Below, in pieces: positions 1-8,969 of a stretch of DNA of 64,000 nt. A program made the position numbers and the translations under genes. Below the pieces are notes generated by a model, which saw only the letters and a list, made by a program, of their open reading frames with translations, ran no database searches and had not been told where the DNA came from. The first letter of the stretch is position 1; each line of letters opens with the position of its first letter. The stretch is taken from contig CANQRU010000010.1 of assembly GCA_947626395.1 (NCBI GenBank), forward strand, positions 1-64,000, written 5' to 3'. This DNA comes from an uncultured Lachnospiraceae bacterium. GTDB lineage: Bacteria > Bacillota > Clostridia > Lachnospirales > Lachnospiraceae.

Positions 1-18
1 AAAAGATACAAAAAGAAA

Positions 19-75
19 CCCCTAATTCCCCCATGAATGGGGGCTAGGGGGTTGATGTGTCGAAGACACTTTTTT
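19..75 (+). terminator. Terminator of the gene upstream of the window
   Basis: Two hairpins lie in series. The first pairs CCCCTA (19-24) with TAGGGG (45-50) and contains an inner C-run/G-run stem. The second is GTGTC-GAA-GACAC (57-69) followed directly by six T (70-75), the form of an intrinsic terminator. No coding sequence is visible before it, so it probably ends a gene outside the window. Confidence 0.7.
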
Positions 76-133
76 ATGAAAATCCCAGCAGTACGATGTT
101 TGGCAAAAAATGCAATTTATTTCTAATCAGGGC

Positions 134-162
134 TTGAAAAATCGGCAAAAACCACATAGAAT
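134..162 (+). promoter_or_regulatory. SigA-type promoter for pduL-ackA
   Basis: TTGAAA at 134-139 and TAGAAT at 157-162 are separated by 17 bp. Transcription would start near 170, leaving a leader of about 75 nt before the pduL start. No riboswitch-like structure was recognised in the leader. Confidence 0.6.
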
Positions 163-244
163 AGATTTTAATGGAGACGTGTCTGCAAGGAACGGCTCCC
201 CCGGCCCATGGGCCTTATATCACAGGAAAAGGAGAGGATTCATC

Positions 245-814
245 ATGAAATTCATCGTTGAGACCAGTGCGCGTCACATTCATCTGACTCAGGCTGATCT
301 GGAGACTCTGTTCGGAGAGGGCTACCAGCTGACCAAGAAGAAAGACCTGTCCCAGCCCGGACAGTTTGCCTGCGAAGAGAGAGTTACCATCGTGGGAAGC
401 AAGAAAGAACTGAAAGGCGTATCGATCCTTGGCCCGGTGAGAAAGGCCACCCAGGTGGAACTGTCCCTGACCGACGCCCGTTCCATCGACGTTGTGGCAC
501 CGATCCGTGAGTCCGGCGATGTTGCCGGCAGCGGTGCCTGCAAGATCATTGGCCCGAAGGGTGAGATCGAGATCACCGAGGGCGTGATCGCTGCGAAGCG
601 CCACATCCACGCGACCGTTGCGGACGCGAAGGAGCTGGGCGTGGAGAACGGCGACATCGTGAGCGTGAAGGTTGACACCGAGGGCAGAAGCCTGATCTTC
701 GGCGATGTGGTCGTGCGTGTGAGCGACAGCTACGCGCTGGCGATGCACATCGATACTGACGAGTCCAACGCGGCCGGCTGCGCAGGCGTTGTGATGGGCG
801 AGATCGTGAAGTAG
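245..814 (+). CDS. pduL: Phosphate acyltransferase PduL (phosphotransacylase)
   Basis: A 189-residue PduL-family enzyme that interconverts acyl-CoA and acyl-phosphate (acetyl or propanoyl). The two His-x-His pairs that bind metal in this family are visible as RHIH (H11, H13) and KRHIH (H120, H122), one in each half of the double-barrel fold. The ATG at 245 is chosen because GGAGAGG lies just upstream and translation begins directly with the conserved MKFIVETSARHIHL start; a longer in-frame ORF from 110 has no ribosome site. It lies 192 bp before ackA, so the pair would form acetate or propionate with ATP synthesis, PduL replacing the unrelated Pta. The length suits a stand-alone enzyme, and no microcompartment genes are present here. 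Substrate preference cannot be read from the sequence. Confidence 0.9.
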   Translation: MKFIVETSARHIHLTQADLETLFGEGYQLTKKKDLSQPGQFACEERVTIVGSKKELKGVSILGPVRKATQVELSLTDARSIDVVAPIRESGDVAGSGACKIIGPKGEIEITEGVIAAKRHIHATVADAKELGVENGDIVSVKVDTEGRSLIFGDVVVRVSDSYALAMHIDTDESNAAGCAGVVMGEIVK

Positions 815-838
815 GCATTGAGCGCTTAGCGAGCGCGA

Positions 839-987
839 GCTGCAGGCGAAGCGCGGGGTTAGTGTGAATTGAACATACCATACGAAATACACGGGCTGCC
901 GTGCATAAGGCAGCCCGTGTGAAGTCATATTGCGTACAGAGGAGAAAGGCTGCAGGCGTGCGCGCCGCCAGCCCGTGTGATTGAACA
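839..987 (+). repeat. Diverged direct repeat with hairpin between pduL and ackA
   Basis: A segment starting GCTGCAGGCG and ending near TTGAACA occurs at 839-875 and again, altered, at 949-987. Between them a perfect 12-bp inverted repeat, ACACGGGCTGCC (889-900) with GGCAGCCCGTGT (909-920), has an 8-nt loop. No T-run follows it, so it may be a processing or mRNA-stability hairpin rather than a terminator. Confidence 0.6.
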
Positions 988-1006
988 AAAAGGAGAGTAG
1001 ACCAAG

Positions 1007-2200
1007 ATGAAAATATTAGTCGTTAACTGCGGAAGTTCTTCTTTAAAGTATCAGCTGATCGATATGGACAATGAGGGCGTTATCGCCAAGGGCCTCTGCG
1101 AGAGGATTGGCATCGACGGTTCCAAGCTGACCCACCAGCCGGCGGGCAAGGACAAATATGTCGTTGAGAAGCCCATGCCGGATCATCATGTAGCTATCGA
1201 GCTGGTTCTGGAAGCTCTGCAGGACAAAGATCACGGCGTGATCGCCAGCACCGACGAGATCACCGCCATCGGCCACCGCGTACTCCACGCGGGCACCAAG
1301 TACAGCGATTCCTGCCTGGTCACCGAGGACGTGAAGGCAGTCATCCGCGAGTGCTTCCCGCTGGGGCCGCTGCACAACCCGGCCAACCTGATGGGAATCG
1401 AGGCCTGCGAGGCCGCCATGCCCGGCAAGCCCAACGTGGCTGTCTGGGATACGGCGTTCGGTATGAAGATGCCGGAGAAGGCCTATATGTACGCGATTCC
1501 CAAGGAATATCTTGAGAAATACAGCATCCGCCGCTACGGTTTCCACGGCACCAGCCATATGTTCGTGTCCGGCGAGGCCATCAAGTTCGGCGGACTGGAT
1601 CCGAAGAATGCGAAAGTGATCGTCTGCCACCTGGGCAACGGCGCCAGTATTTCCGCTTCCATCGGCGGCAAGTGCGTGGACACCAGCATGGGCCTGACCC
1701 CTCTTGAGGGCCTGATCATGGGCACCAGAAGCGGCGACATCGACCCGGCTGTTGTCCAGTTCATCTGCAACAATGAAGGCAAGACCGTGGACGAGGTGCT
1801 GAACATTCTGAATAAGAAGTCCGGCGTTCTCGGCATGAGCGGCGTATCCAGCGACTTCCGCGATCTTGGCGCGGCCGCCGAGGCGGGCAACCATGACGCG
1901 CAGGTGGCTCTGGACGCGTTCATTTACCGGGTCGCCAAGTACATCGGCGCTTATACCGCGGCCATGAACGGCGTGGACGCGATTGCTTTCACCGCCGGCG
2001 TGGGCGAGAATGACAAGAAGACCCGCAAGGCTGTCTGCGCTTACCTGGGATACCTGGGCGTGGAGATCGATGATGAGGCCAACGATGTGAGAGGCAAGAA
2101 CGCGGTCATTTCTTCCGCAAACTCCAAGGTCAAGGTCATGCTGATCCCGACCAACGAGGAATTGGCCATCGCCCGCGAAACCCTGAGGCTGGTGCAGTAA
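1007..2200 (+). CDS. ackA: Acetate kinase
   Basis: A 397-residue acetate kinase, the family's usual length. It converts acetyl-phosphate and ADP to acetate and ATP in the cytoplasm. The protein starts with the ASKHA phosphate-binding strand MKILVVNCGSSSLKYQLID. It also carries GHRVLHAG, the FHGTSH motif, HLGNGAS, and GTRSGDIDP, all characteristic of the family. The start is preceded by AAAGGAGAG. It probably shares a transcript with pduL, completing an acyl-CoA to acetate route. The next gene has its own consensus promoter. Confidence 0.97.
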   Translation: MKILVVNCGSSSLKYQLIDMDNEGVIAKGLCERIGIDGSKLTHQPAGKDKYVVEKPMPDHHVAIELVLEALQDKDHGVIASTDEITAIGHRVLHAGTKYSDSCLVTEDVKAVIRECFPLGPLHNPANLMGIEACEAAMPGKPNVAVWDTAFGMKMPEKAYMYAIPKEYLEKYSIRRYGFHGTSHMFVSGEAIKFGGLDPKNAKVIVCHLGNGASISASIGGKCVDTSMGLTPLEGLIMGTRSGDIDPAVVQFICNNEGKTVDEVLNILNKKSGVLGMSGVSSDFRDLGAAAEAGNHDAQVALDAFIYRVAKYIGAYTAAMNGVDAIAFTAGVGENDKKTRKAVCAYLGYLGVEIDDEANDVRGKNAVISSANSKVKVMLIPTNEELAIARETLRLVQ

Positions 2201-2264
2201 TAAGAGGTAAGTCGGTAAGCTGCAGTCATGAAAGCAGATTTCTGCGCCGACGTGAAAAAACCAG

Positions 2265-2293
2265 TTGACAAACATTGCGCCCCTTTGTATAAT
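2265..2293 (+). promoter_or_regulatory. Perfect-consensus SigA promoter for yceD-rpmF
   Basis: TTGACA at 2265-2270 and TATAAT at 2288-2293 have a 17-bp spacer, an exact match to the vegetative consensus. Transcription would begin near 2300, only about 20 nt before the yceD start. It should be very strong, in keeping with expression of ribosomal protein L32. Confidence 0.9.
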
Positions 2294-2318
2294 GTTAGGG
2301 TGCGTGTTAGGAGTTATT

Positions 2319-2846
2319 ATGCAGATAAACCTGACCGAACTGTTTACCAGAGACGGGAAAGAGCTGGATGTGACCGCGGATTTGGACATGACCAGTCTCA
2401 GTACCCCGGAAGGCGAGTATGAACTGGCGGAGGCGGAGCCGGTGAGGCTTCACTTCGTGAATATCGGGGATCGAACGCTGACGGCGGAAGGAAGCGTAAA
2501 GCTTTCTCTGATGATTCCGTGCAGCCGCTGTCTGGAACCGGTGAAGGTTCCATTCTCACTGGATCTTGCGAGGACATTTGATATGAAGCTGTCGTCGCGG
2601 GAGCGGGCCGAGTCTCTGGAGGAACAGCCCTATTTGCAGGGGTACACGCTGGATGTGGATCAGCTGGTATGCGATGAGTTGTATCTGAACCTGCCGATGA
2701 AGGTCCTGTGCAAGGAAGACTGCAAAGGGATTTGTAATAGATGTGGGGCCAATCTTAATAAGACCGCCTGCGACTGTGACAGGAGTTCGTTGGACCCAAG
2801 AATGTCTGTTATCCAGGATATTTTCAATCAGTTTAAGGAGGTGTAA
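2319..2846 (+). CDS. yceD: YceD/DUF177 family protein
   Basis: A 175-residue DUF177 protein, the family tied to 23S rRNA accumulation and almost always found just before rpmF, as here (3-nt gap). Cysteine pairs typical of the family are visible: CSRC in the middle, and CKEDCKGICNRCG with CDCD near the C-terminus, possibly binding zinc. The ATG at 2319 follows TAGGAG and the start site implied by the promoter. The longer in-frame ORF from 2265 begins inside the -35 box and cannot be translated from this promoter. Confidence 0.88.
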   Translation: MQINLTELFTRDGKELDVTADLDMTSLSTPEGEYELAEAEPVRLHFVNIGDRTLTAEGSVKLSLMIPCSRCLEPVKVPFSLDLARTFDMKLSSRERAESLEEQPYLQGYTLDVDQLVCDELYLNLPMKVLCKEDCKGICNRCGANLNKTACDCDRSSLDPRMSVIQDIFNQFKEV

Positions 2847-2849
2847 ACC

Positions 2850-3038
2850 ATGTCTATCTGCCCAAAGAACCGGACTTCCAAAGCCAGGAGAGATAAGCGG
2901 AGATCTGCCAATTTTAAGATGGGTTCCGTGAATCTGGTGAAGTGCTCCAGATGCGGCGCGCTGATGATGCCGCACAGAGTCTGCAAGGCCTGCGGAACTT
3001 ATAATAAGAGAGAGATCGTCAAAGTTGACGAGGACTAA
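2850..3038 (+). CDS. rpmF: 50S ribosomal protein L32
   Basis: A 62-residue L32 of normal length. The basic N-terminus (MSICPKNRTSKARRDKRRS) is characteristic. The two Cys pairs, CSRC and CKAC, form a zinc ribbon, so this is the zinc-containing (C+) form. It starts 3 nt after yceD with AAGGAGGTG overlapping that gene's end, which indicates translational coupling. A strong terminator follows at 3113. Confidence 0.97.
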   Translation: MSICPKNRTSKARRDKRRSANFKMGSVNLVKCSRCGALMMPHRVCKACGTYNKREIVKVDED

Positions 3039-3112
3039 TTGGCGTGTGACGCGCGGCGACGCGCGGAATGCGGCGGCCGGAGCGGTCCGGCCGTGTGATT
3101 AAGATGTTCAGG

Positions 3113-3147
3113 GCGGTGCAGCCGTAAGGCTGCGCCGCTTTTCTTTT
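3113..3147 (+). terminator. Intrinsic terminator after rpmF
   Basis: GCGGTGCAGCC (3113-3123) pairs with GGCTGCGCCGC (3128-3138) across a GTAA loop with one G-T pair, then TTTTCTTTT. It separates the yceD-rpmF unit from plsX. A GC-rich stretch just before it contains a second small hairpin, GGCCGGA/TCCGGCC (about 3075-3092). Confidence 0.88.
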
Positions 3148-3182
3148 GTCGACGGAAACATTGTTTCCGCGTGAAAAACTGG

Positions 3183-3211
3183 TTGATTTCTATTTTGATA
3201 TGATATATAGT
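3183..3211 (+). promoter_or_regulatory. Promoter for plsX
   Basis: TTGATT (3183-3188) and TATAGT (3206-3211) are spaced by 17 bp and lie just after the rpmF terminator and about 40 bp before plsX. In Firmicutes, plsX-led fatty-acid genes are often controlled by FapR; I could not identify a clear FapR operator here. Confidence 0.65.
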
Positions 3212-3251
3212 ATGGGTAGATGAATCCGAAGGATTAAAAGGAGCTGCAGAG

Positions 3252-4283
3252 ATGATCAGAGTAGCGGTAGACGCCATGGGAGGTGACAACGCTCCGGGCC
3301 AGATCGTGGCAGGAGCCGTGGACGCGGCGGCGCAGCGGACGGATATAGAGGTCCTGCTGGTGGGTCAGGAGGCGGCGGTCAGCGCGGAACTTCAGAAGCA
3401 CCAGTATGATAAGACCAGGATCAGCGTGGTGAATGCCACGGAGGTCATCGAGACCGAAGAGCCGCCGGTGAACGCGATCCGCCGGAAGAAGGATTCCTCC
3501 ATCGTGGTGGGCATGAACATGGTAAAGCGGGGTGAGGCGGACGCCTTCGTCTCGGCCGGAAGTTCCGGCGCCGTGCTGGTCGGCGGGCAGGTGATCGTTG
3601 GTCGCATCAAAGGCGTGGAACGGCCGCCGCTGGCGCCTCTGATCCCCACGGAGAAGGGCGTGTCCCTGCTGATCGACTGCGGGGCCAATGTAGACGCCCG
3701 TCCTTCCCATCTGGTGCAATTTGCCAGAATGGGTTCTATCTATATGGAGAACGTCATAGGTATCAAGAAGCCAAGGGTTGCGATCGTCAACATCGGCGCC
3801 GAGGAGGAGAAGGGCAACGCCTTGGTCAAGGAGACATTTCCTCTTCTGAAAGCCTGTGGGGATATCAATTTCATCGGCAGCATCGAGGCAAGGGAGATTC
3901 CCCATGGGTACGCGGACGTGATCGTCTGCGAGGCGTTTGTGGGGAATGTGATCTTAAAGCTTTACGAAGGAGTCGGCGCGACGCTGATCAGCATGGTGAA
4001 GAAGGGCATGATGACCAGCCTGCGCAGTAAGATCGGCGCTCTTCTGGTGAAGCCGGCGCTTAAGACGACCCTGAAACGGTTCGACGCCAGCCAGTACGGC
4101 GGCGCTCCGCTTCTGGGACTGAACGGACTGGTGGTGAAGGCCCATGGGAATTCGACGGCCACGGAGATCTGTCATTCCATCATCCAGTGCGTTTCCTTTA
4201 AAGAGCAGGATATTAATGGAAAGATAAAAGAAAGTCTGACGGTGGGGGCCCCCGAGCCAGGTGGGTCAGACGGACAAATCTGA
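3252..4283 (+). CDS. plsX: Phosphate acyltransferase PlsX
   Basis: A 343-residue PlsX, which converts acyl-ACP and phosphate to acyl-phosphate at the membrane surface, the first step of phospholipid synthesis in most Firmicutes. The N-terminal DAMGGDNAPG motif is diagnostic. SAGSSGAVL and the C-terminal YGGAPLLGLNG and VKAHGNS stretches are also typical. The start follows AAAAGGAGCTG. It is followed by acpP, encoding the carrier protein of its substrate, after 21 nt. Confidence 0.96.
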   Translation: MIRVAVDAMGGDNAPGQIVAGAVDAAAQRTDIEVLLVGQEAAVSAELQKHQYDKTRISVVNATEVIETEEPPVNAIRRKKDSSIVVGMNMVKRGEADAFVSAGSSGAVLVGGQVIVGRIKGVERPPLAPLIPTEKGVSLLIDCGANVDARPSHLVQFARMGSIYMENVIGIKKPRVAIVNIGAEEEKGNALVKETFPLLKACGDINFIGSIEAREIPHGYADVIVCEAFVGNVILKLYEGVGATLISMVKKGMMTSLRSKIGALLVKPALKTTLKRFDASQYGGAPLLGLNGLVVKAHGNSTATEICHSIIQCVSFKEQDINGKIKESLTVGAPEPGGSDGQI

Positions 4284-4304
4284 GGGAGAAAGGAGTGACG
4301 CAGA

Positions 4305-4535
4305 ATGGAATTTGAGAAATTACAGAGTATAATCGCAGAAGTCCTCAATGTAGACGCCGAGGACATTACCATGGCCACGACTTTTGTAGACGACCTTGGT
4401 GCAGATTCTCTGGATGTTTTTCAGATTATCATGGGAATCGAAGAAGAATTTGATATTGAGATTCCCCAGGACGCTGTGGAGAGCATCGTGACGGTGGGCG
4501 ACGCAGTCGAGCAGATCAAGAATCTGGCCAACTAA
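4305..4535 (+). CDS. acpP: Acyl carrier protein
   Basis: A 76-residue acidic carrier protein. The DSL motif in GADSLDVFQ carries the serine that receives the 4'-phosphopantetheine arm. The four-helix spacing and the VTVGDAV segment are typical of fatty-acid ACP. It lies between plsX and rnc, as in many Firmicutes. Confidence 0.96.
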   Translation: MEFEKLQSIIAEVLNVDAEDITMATTFVDDLGADSLDVFQIIMGIEEEFDIEIPQDAVESIVTVGDAVEQIKNLAN

Positions 4536-4553
4536 GATGATCAGACGGTGAGC

Positions 4554-4591
4554 AGGCGCTGCGGGGGCCTAAGAACCCATACGCAGCGCCT
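4554..4591 (+). terminator. Hairpin between acpP and rnc
   Basis: A perfect 10-bp inverted repeat, AGGCGCTGCG (4554-4563) with CGCAGCGCCT (4582-4591), has an 18-nt loop. The following ACTTTG is a poor T-run. It probably ends part of the transcripts, so that abundant acpP mRNA is uncoupled from rnc, or it is an RNase processing site. Confidence 0.55.
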
Positions 4592-4626
4592 ACTTTGTTC
4601 GTATTAACGTGGATGGGAGGAATGGA

Positions 4627-5325
4627 ATGAACAGGGATCTGAGAGAACTGGAACAGGAAACCGGCTATATTTTCCGGGACAGGGATCTGTTTAAGCAGGC
4701 GCTGACCCACAGCTCCTACGCCAACGAACACCGGCTTTCGAAGGCGGACTGCAATGAGCGTCTGGAGTTTCTGGGGGATGCGGTGCTGGAGCTGGTATGC
4801 AGCGATTATCTGTACCGGAACTACGGGGATAAGCCGGAAGGGGAAATGACGAAGCTGCGGGCCAGTATCGTCTGCGAGCCGACGCTGGCGCTGTGCGCGG
4901 AAGAGCTGAAGCTGGGAGAGTATCTGCTTTTGGGCCGGGGCGAGGAGGCCACGGGCGGCCGGGGCCGGGCGTCGGTGGTGTCGGACGCGATGGAAGCCCT
5001 GATCGGGGCGATCTATCTGGATGGTGGTTTTGCTAGCGCAAAGGAGTTCATTCACGGATTTGTGCTGAACGATATCGAGCATAAGCAGCTCTTTTATGAT
5101 AGCAAGACTATCCTGCAGGAGATGGTGCAGGCGGAGGACGAAGGCGAATTAAGCTACGAGCTTCTGCGCGAAGAAGGGCCGGATCACAATAAGCGGTTCG
5201 AGGTGCGGGCCCTTGTGGGTGATAAGGAAGTGGGCCGTGGAACCGGCCGCACGAAGAAGGCGGCGGAGGCCATGGCCGCTTACCGGGCGATCCTTGAGAG
5301 AAAGGAAAGCCGCGAAGGCGGCTGA
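4627..5325 (+). CDS. rnc: Ribonuclease III
   Basis: A 232-residue RNase III that cuts double-stranded RNA in rRNA and mRNA processing. The signature NERLEFLGDAVLEL carries catalytic acidic residues in the N-terminal endonuclease domain. The C-terminal 70 residues form a dsRNA-binding domain (LQEMVQAE through RTKKAAEAMAA). ATG 4627 is chosen because GGGAGG (4615-4620) is 6 nt upstream; a GTG at 4609 is in frame but has no ribosome site. It lies directly before smc, a standard order in Firmicutes. Confidence 0.95.
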   Translation: MNRDLRELEQETGYIFRDRDLFKQALTHSSYANEHRLSKADCNERLEFLGDAVLELVCSDYLYRNYGDKPEGEMTKLRASIVCEPTLALCAEELKLGEYLLLGRGEEATGGRGRASVVSDAMEALIGAIYLDGGFASAKEFIHGFVLNDIEHKQLFYDSKTILQEMVQAEDEGELSYELLREEGPDHNKRFEVRALVGDKEVGRGTGRTKKAAEAMAAYRAILERKESREGG

Positions 5326-5358
5326 ACATTTACAGACGAAAGAACATGCAGGTGGATT

Positions 5359-8300
5359 ATGTATCTGAAAAGCATCGAGGTGCAGGGATTTAAGTCCTTC
5401 GCGAATAAGATCGTATTTGAATTTCATAACGGTATTACCGGTATTGTGGGACCCAACGGCAGCGGCAAGTCCAACGTGGCCGACGCGGTTCGCTGGGTGC
5501 TGGGCGAGCAGCGTGTGAAGCAGCTGCGCGGCGCCAGCATGCAGGACGTGATCTTCTCCGGCACGGAGATGCGCAAACCCCAGGGTTTCGCCTATGTGGC
5601 GATCACATTGGACAATTCCGACCATCAGCTGGCGATCGACTACGAGCAGGTCACGATCGCCCGGCGGATATACCGCTCCGGCGAGAGCGAGTATCTGCTG
5701 AACGGCAGCGCCTGCCGTTTAAAGGATATCAACGAGATGTTCTACGACACCGGCATCGGCAAGGAAGGCTATTCCATTATCGGACAGGGCCAGATCGATA
5801 AGATCTTAAGCGGCAAGCCGGAGGACCGGCGCGAACTGTTCGATGAAGCCGCCGGCATCGTCAAATTCAAGCGGCGCAAGAGCATTGCCGTGAAGAAGCT
5901 GGAGGACGAGCACCAGAATATGGTGCGCGTGGAGGACATCCTGTCGGAGCTGGAGAAGCAGGTGGGGCCGCTGAAAGTACAGTCGGAGAAAGCCAGGGAG
6001 TATCTGCGTCTTCGGGATGAGCTGAAACGTTACGATGTGAACCTGTTTCTGAATGAGACGGAAGTCCTGCAGTCCCAGTTAAAGGAGCTTACGGAGAAAG
6101 AGGGCATTGTCTCCGCGGATCTGGCGGAGACCCGCGAGGAGTCGGACAGGCTTCGCGCTACCTATGAGGAACTGGATCAGGCGGTCGCGGAGTTAAGCGG
6201 CCGGATCGAGGAAAACCGGAACCAGCGGAATATGGAGGACGTTCTGAAGGGGAATCTGGAAGGCCAGATCAACGTCCTTCTGGAACAGATCAAGACGGAG
6301 CAGCTGAACGCCGAACACCTCAGCCAGAGGGTCCAGGCGATCGACCGGGATGTGGCCGGAAAGCGGGAGCAGATCGGTCAGTATCTGGCGGATAACGCGG
6401 ATATCGCCGGACAGGCGGAGGCCAGCAAGAAGAAGCAGGAGGAAGCGGAAGAGGATCTTCGTCAGGCGGATGAGAGGATCATGATGCTGGACGCGAAGAT
6501 CGAAGGCCATAAGTCGGGCATTATTACCAATCTGAATGAACGGGCGTCTCTGACCGCCAGGCAGCAGCATTATATGACGATGCTGGAACAGGTGCAGGTG
6601 CGGCATTCGGAGGTGGCCCAGCGCCTTCTGCGGATCAAGAGCGACGAGTCAGCCCAGGCGGAGTTAAAGGACGCGGCTGAAGAGGAACTTAAGCAGGCGG
6701 AGGAAGAGATCGCCGGACTTACCGCGAAGCAGGAGACCTGCGCGGAAGAGATCGCCGGCTGCGAGCAGGAGAGCCGCCGCTTAAGCCGGAATCTGAACGA
6801 GAAGCAGCAGGAGTACAGGGCGGATTACGCCAGGCTGGAATCGCTCAGGAATCTGGCGGAGCGCTACGACGGCTACGGCGGCAGCATCCGGCGGGTCATG
6901 GAGGTCCGCGACCGTGTGAAGGGCGTCCACGGCGTGGTCGCCGATATCATTACTACGAAGAAGGAATATGAGACAGCGATCGAGACAGCTCTTGGCGGCA
7001 GCATCCAGAACATTGTCACGGATTCGGAGACGACGGCCAAGCAGCTGATCGAATATCTGAAGAAGAACCGTTACGGCCGGGCTACATTTCTTCCCCTTGA
7101 CAGCGTCGGGAGGAACGGAAGCTTCGGCCCGAAGGAGGCGCTTAAGGAGCCGGGAGTACTGGGGCTTGCCAGTCAGCTGGCGGAGGCGGACAGTCAGTAC
7201 GCGGGGCTGGTGGAGTATCTTCTCGGGCGCGTCGTGGTGGCGGAGGACATCGATCACGCCATCGCGCTGGCGCGCAAATACAGACATTCCCTGCGCATCG
7301 TTACGCTGGAGGGCGAGCTGTTAAGCGCCGGCGGATCCATGACGGGCGGCGCGTTTAAGAACAGCAGTAATCTCCTGGGACGCCGCAGGGAGATCGAGGA
7401 ACTGGAGAATCTCTGCGAGAAGATTCGGAAAGAGACGGAACGGCTGCAGGCGGATCTGGAACTGAACGAGGGCGTTCTTGCCCAGAAGCGGGAAGAACTG
7501 GAAGAGATCAAAGCGGCTCTTCAGAAGACTTATCTGCGGCAGAACACGATACAGGTGAATATGGCCCAGCTGGAGGAGAAGATCCAGGATATCGCCGATT
7601 CCGGCCAGGATCTGGTCATCGAGAACCGGCAGCTGGAGGAGCAGGCGCTGGATCTTAAGAAGAATCAGGAAGAGCTGTCCGCCGACGTAAAGGGCCTGGA
7701 GGATCAGAATCAGCAGGCCAATCAGGATATCGAAGAACTGGCGAAGAAGCTGGAGGAAGAACGGAGCCGCCGCGAGACCATGGCCGAGTCCCTTTCCGCA
7801 ATCCGTCTGGAGACGGCCAACCTGCTGCAGAAATACGGATTTGTCCAGGAAAATGTGGACCGTGTAAATGAAGAGATCCGGCGTCTGGAGGAAGAAAAGG
7901 CGGAGCTGTCCGCGGGCAGCCACGACACAGACGCGGTGATCGGCGGAAAGCAGCGGGAGATCGAGGAACTGAAGGAACATATCCGGGCGTCGGAGGAGCA
8001 TAAGGGCCGGCTTGACGCGCTGATCGAGCAGGACACTGCCGCAAGGGAGGCACAGTCGGCAAAGCAGAAAGGCCTGTTTGAGAAGCGGGAGGAGCTGTCC
8101 GGACGTCTGGCCCAGCTGGATAAGGACCAGTTCCGGCTTCAGAGCCAGCAGGAGAAGGTGAATGAGCGGCTGGACCGCCATGTGGATTATATGTGGACGG
8201 AGTATGAGCTGACATTTACCACGGCCGAGGCGTTCCGGGATCCGGAGCTTCATTCCGTGCCGGAGATGCGTAAGCGCACCGAGCAGCTGAAGGCCGATAT

Positions 8301-8919
8301 CCGTGGTCTGGGGAATGTCAATGTGAACGCCATCGAAGACTATAAGGAAGTCTCCGGGCGCTACGAATTCATGAATACCCAGCATGAGGATCTGGCAAGG
8401 TCCGAGGCGGCCCTGCTTCAGATCATCGAGGAACTGGACGCCGGGATGCGCCGGCAGTTTACGGAGAAATTCCACGATATCCGTCAGGAATTTGACAAGG
8501 TGTTCAAGGAGCTGTTCGGCGGAGGCCACGGCACGCTGGAGCTTGTGGAGGATGAGGATATCCTGGAGGCCGGCATTCAGATCATCGCCCAGCCGCCCGG
8601 CAAGAAGCTGCAGAACATGATGCAACTGTCCGGCGGCGAGAAGGCGCTGACGGCGATCAGCCTGCTGTTCGCGATCCAGAACCTGAAACCGTCGCCGTTC
8701 TGTCTGCTGGACGAGATCGAGGCGGCGTTGGACGATTCCAATGTGGAGCGGTTCGCGAGGTACCTTCACAAGCTGACGAAGAATACCCAGTTCATTGTGA
8801 TCACCCACCGGAGAGGCACGATGGTCAGCGCCGACCGTCTCTACGGGATCACGATGCAGGAGAAGGGCGTGTCGGCCCTGGTGTCGGTGAATCTGATCGA
8901 GGATAAGCTGGACAATTAG
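5359..8919 (+). CDS. smc: Chromosome segregation ATPase SMC
   Basis: A full-length 1186-residue SMC, the core of the condensin-like SMC-ScpAB complex. The Walker A motif GPNGSGKSN is at residues 31-39. Long coiled coils occupy roughly 170-500 and 680-1020, flanking a hinge that includes the Gly-rich stretch around GLASQLAEADSQYAGL (about 600-620). The ABC signature LSGGEKA starts at 1090, followed by the Walker B region FCLLDEIEAALDD. No frameshift or truncation is seen. AGGTGG lies just before the ATG. Confidence 0.98.
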   Translation: MYLKSIEVQGFKSFANKIVFEFHNGITGIVGPNGSGKSNVADAVRWVLGEQRVKQLRGASMQDVIFSGTEMRKPQGFAYVAITLDNSDHQLAIDYEQVTIARRIYRSGESEYLLNGSACRLKDINEMFYDTGIGKEGYSIIGQGQIDKILSGKPEDRRELFDEAAGIVKFKRRKSIAVKKLEDEHQNMVRVEDILSELEKQVGPLKVQSEKAREYLRLRDELKRYDVNLFLNETEVLQSQLKELTEKEGIVSADLAETREESDRLRATYEELDQAVAELSGRIEENRNQRNMEDVLKGNLEGQINVLLEQIKTEQLNAEHLSQRVQAIDRDVAGKREQIGQYLADNADIAGQAEASKKKQEEAEEDLRQADERIMMLDAKIEGHKSGIITNLNERASLTARQQHYMTMLEQVQVRHSEVAQRLLRIKSDESAQAELKDAAEEELKQAEEEIAGLTAKQETCAEEIAGCEQESRRLSRNLNEKQQEYRADYARLESLRNLAERYDGYGGSIRRVMEVRDRVKGVHGVVADIITTKKEYETAIETALGGSIQNIVTDSETTAKQLIEYLKKNRYGRATFLPLDSVGRNGSFGPKEALKEPGVLGLASQLAEADSQYAGLVEYLLGRVVVAEDIDHAIALARKYRHSLRIVTLEGELLSAGGSMTGGAFKNSSNLLGRRREIEELENLCEKIRKETERLQADLELNEGVLAQKREELEEIKAALQKTYLRQNTIQVNMAQLEEKIQDIADSGQDLVIENRQLEEQALDLKKNQEELSADVKGLEDQNQQANQDIEELAKKLEEERSRRETMAESLSAIRLETANLLQKYGFVQENVDRVNEEIRRLEEEKAELSAGSHDTDAVIGGKQREIEELKEHIRASEEHKGRLDALIEQDTAAREAQSAKQKGLFEKREELSGRLAQLDKDQFRLQSQQEKVNERLDRHVDYMWTEYELTFTTAEAFRDPELHSVPEMRKRTEQLKADIRGLGNVNVNAIEDYKEVSGRYEFMNTQHEDLARSEAALLQIIEELDAGMRRQFTEKFHDIRQEFDKVFKELFGGGHGTLELVEDEDILEAGIQIIAQPPGKKLQNMMQLSGGEKALTAISLLFAIQNLKPSPFCLLDEIEAALDDSNVERFARYLHKLTKNTQFIVITHRRGTMVSADRLYGITMQEKGVSALVSVNLIEDKLDN

Positions 8920-8969
8920 CAGAGTGCCGCCGGGCGGCGGAGACGAATAGTCAGAAAAGGAGGACAGCC

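Noticed and set aside
1043-2389. 448-codon minus-strand frame opposite ackA
   Set aside because: It lies opposite a certain acetate kinase gene and covers the yceD promoter; antisense composition, no motif.
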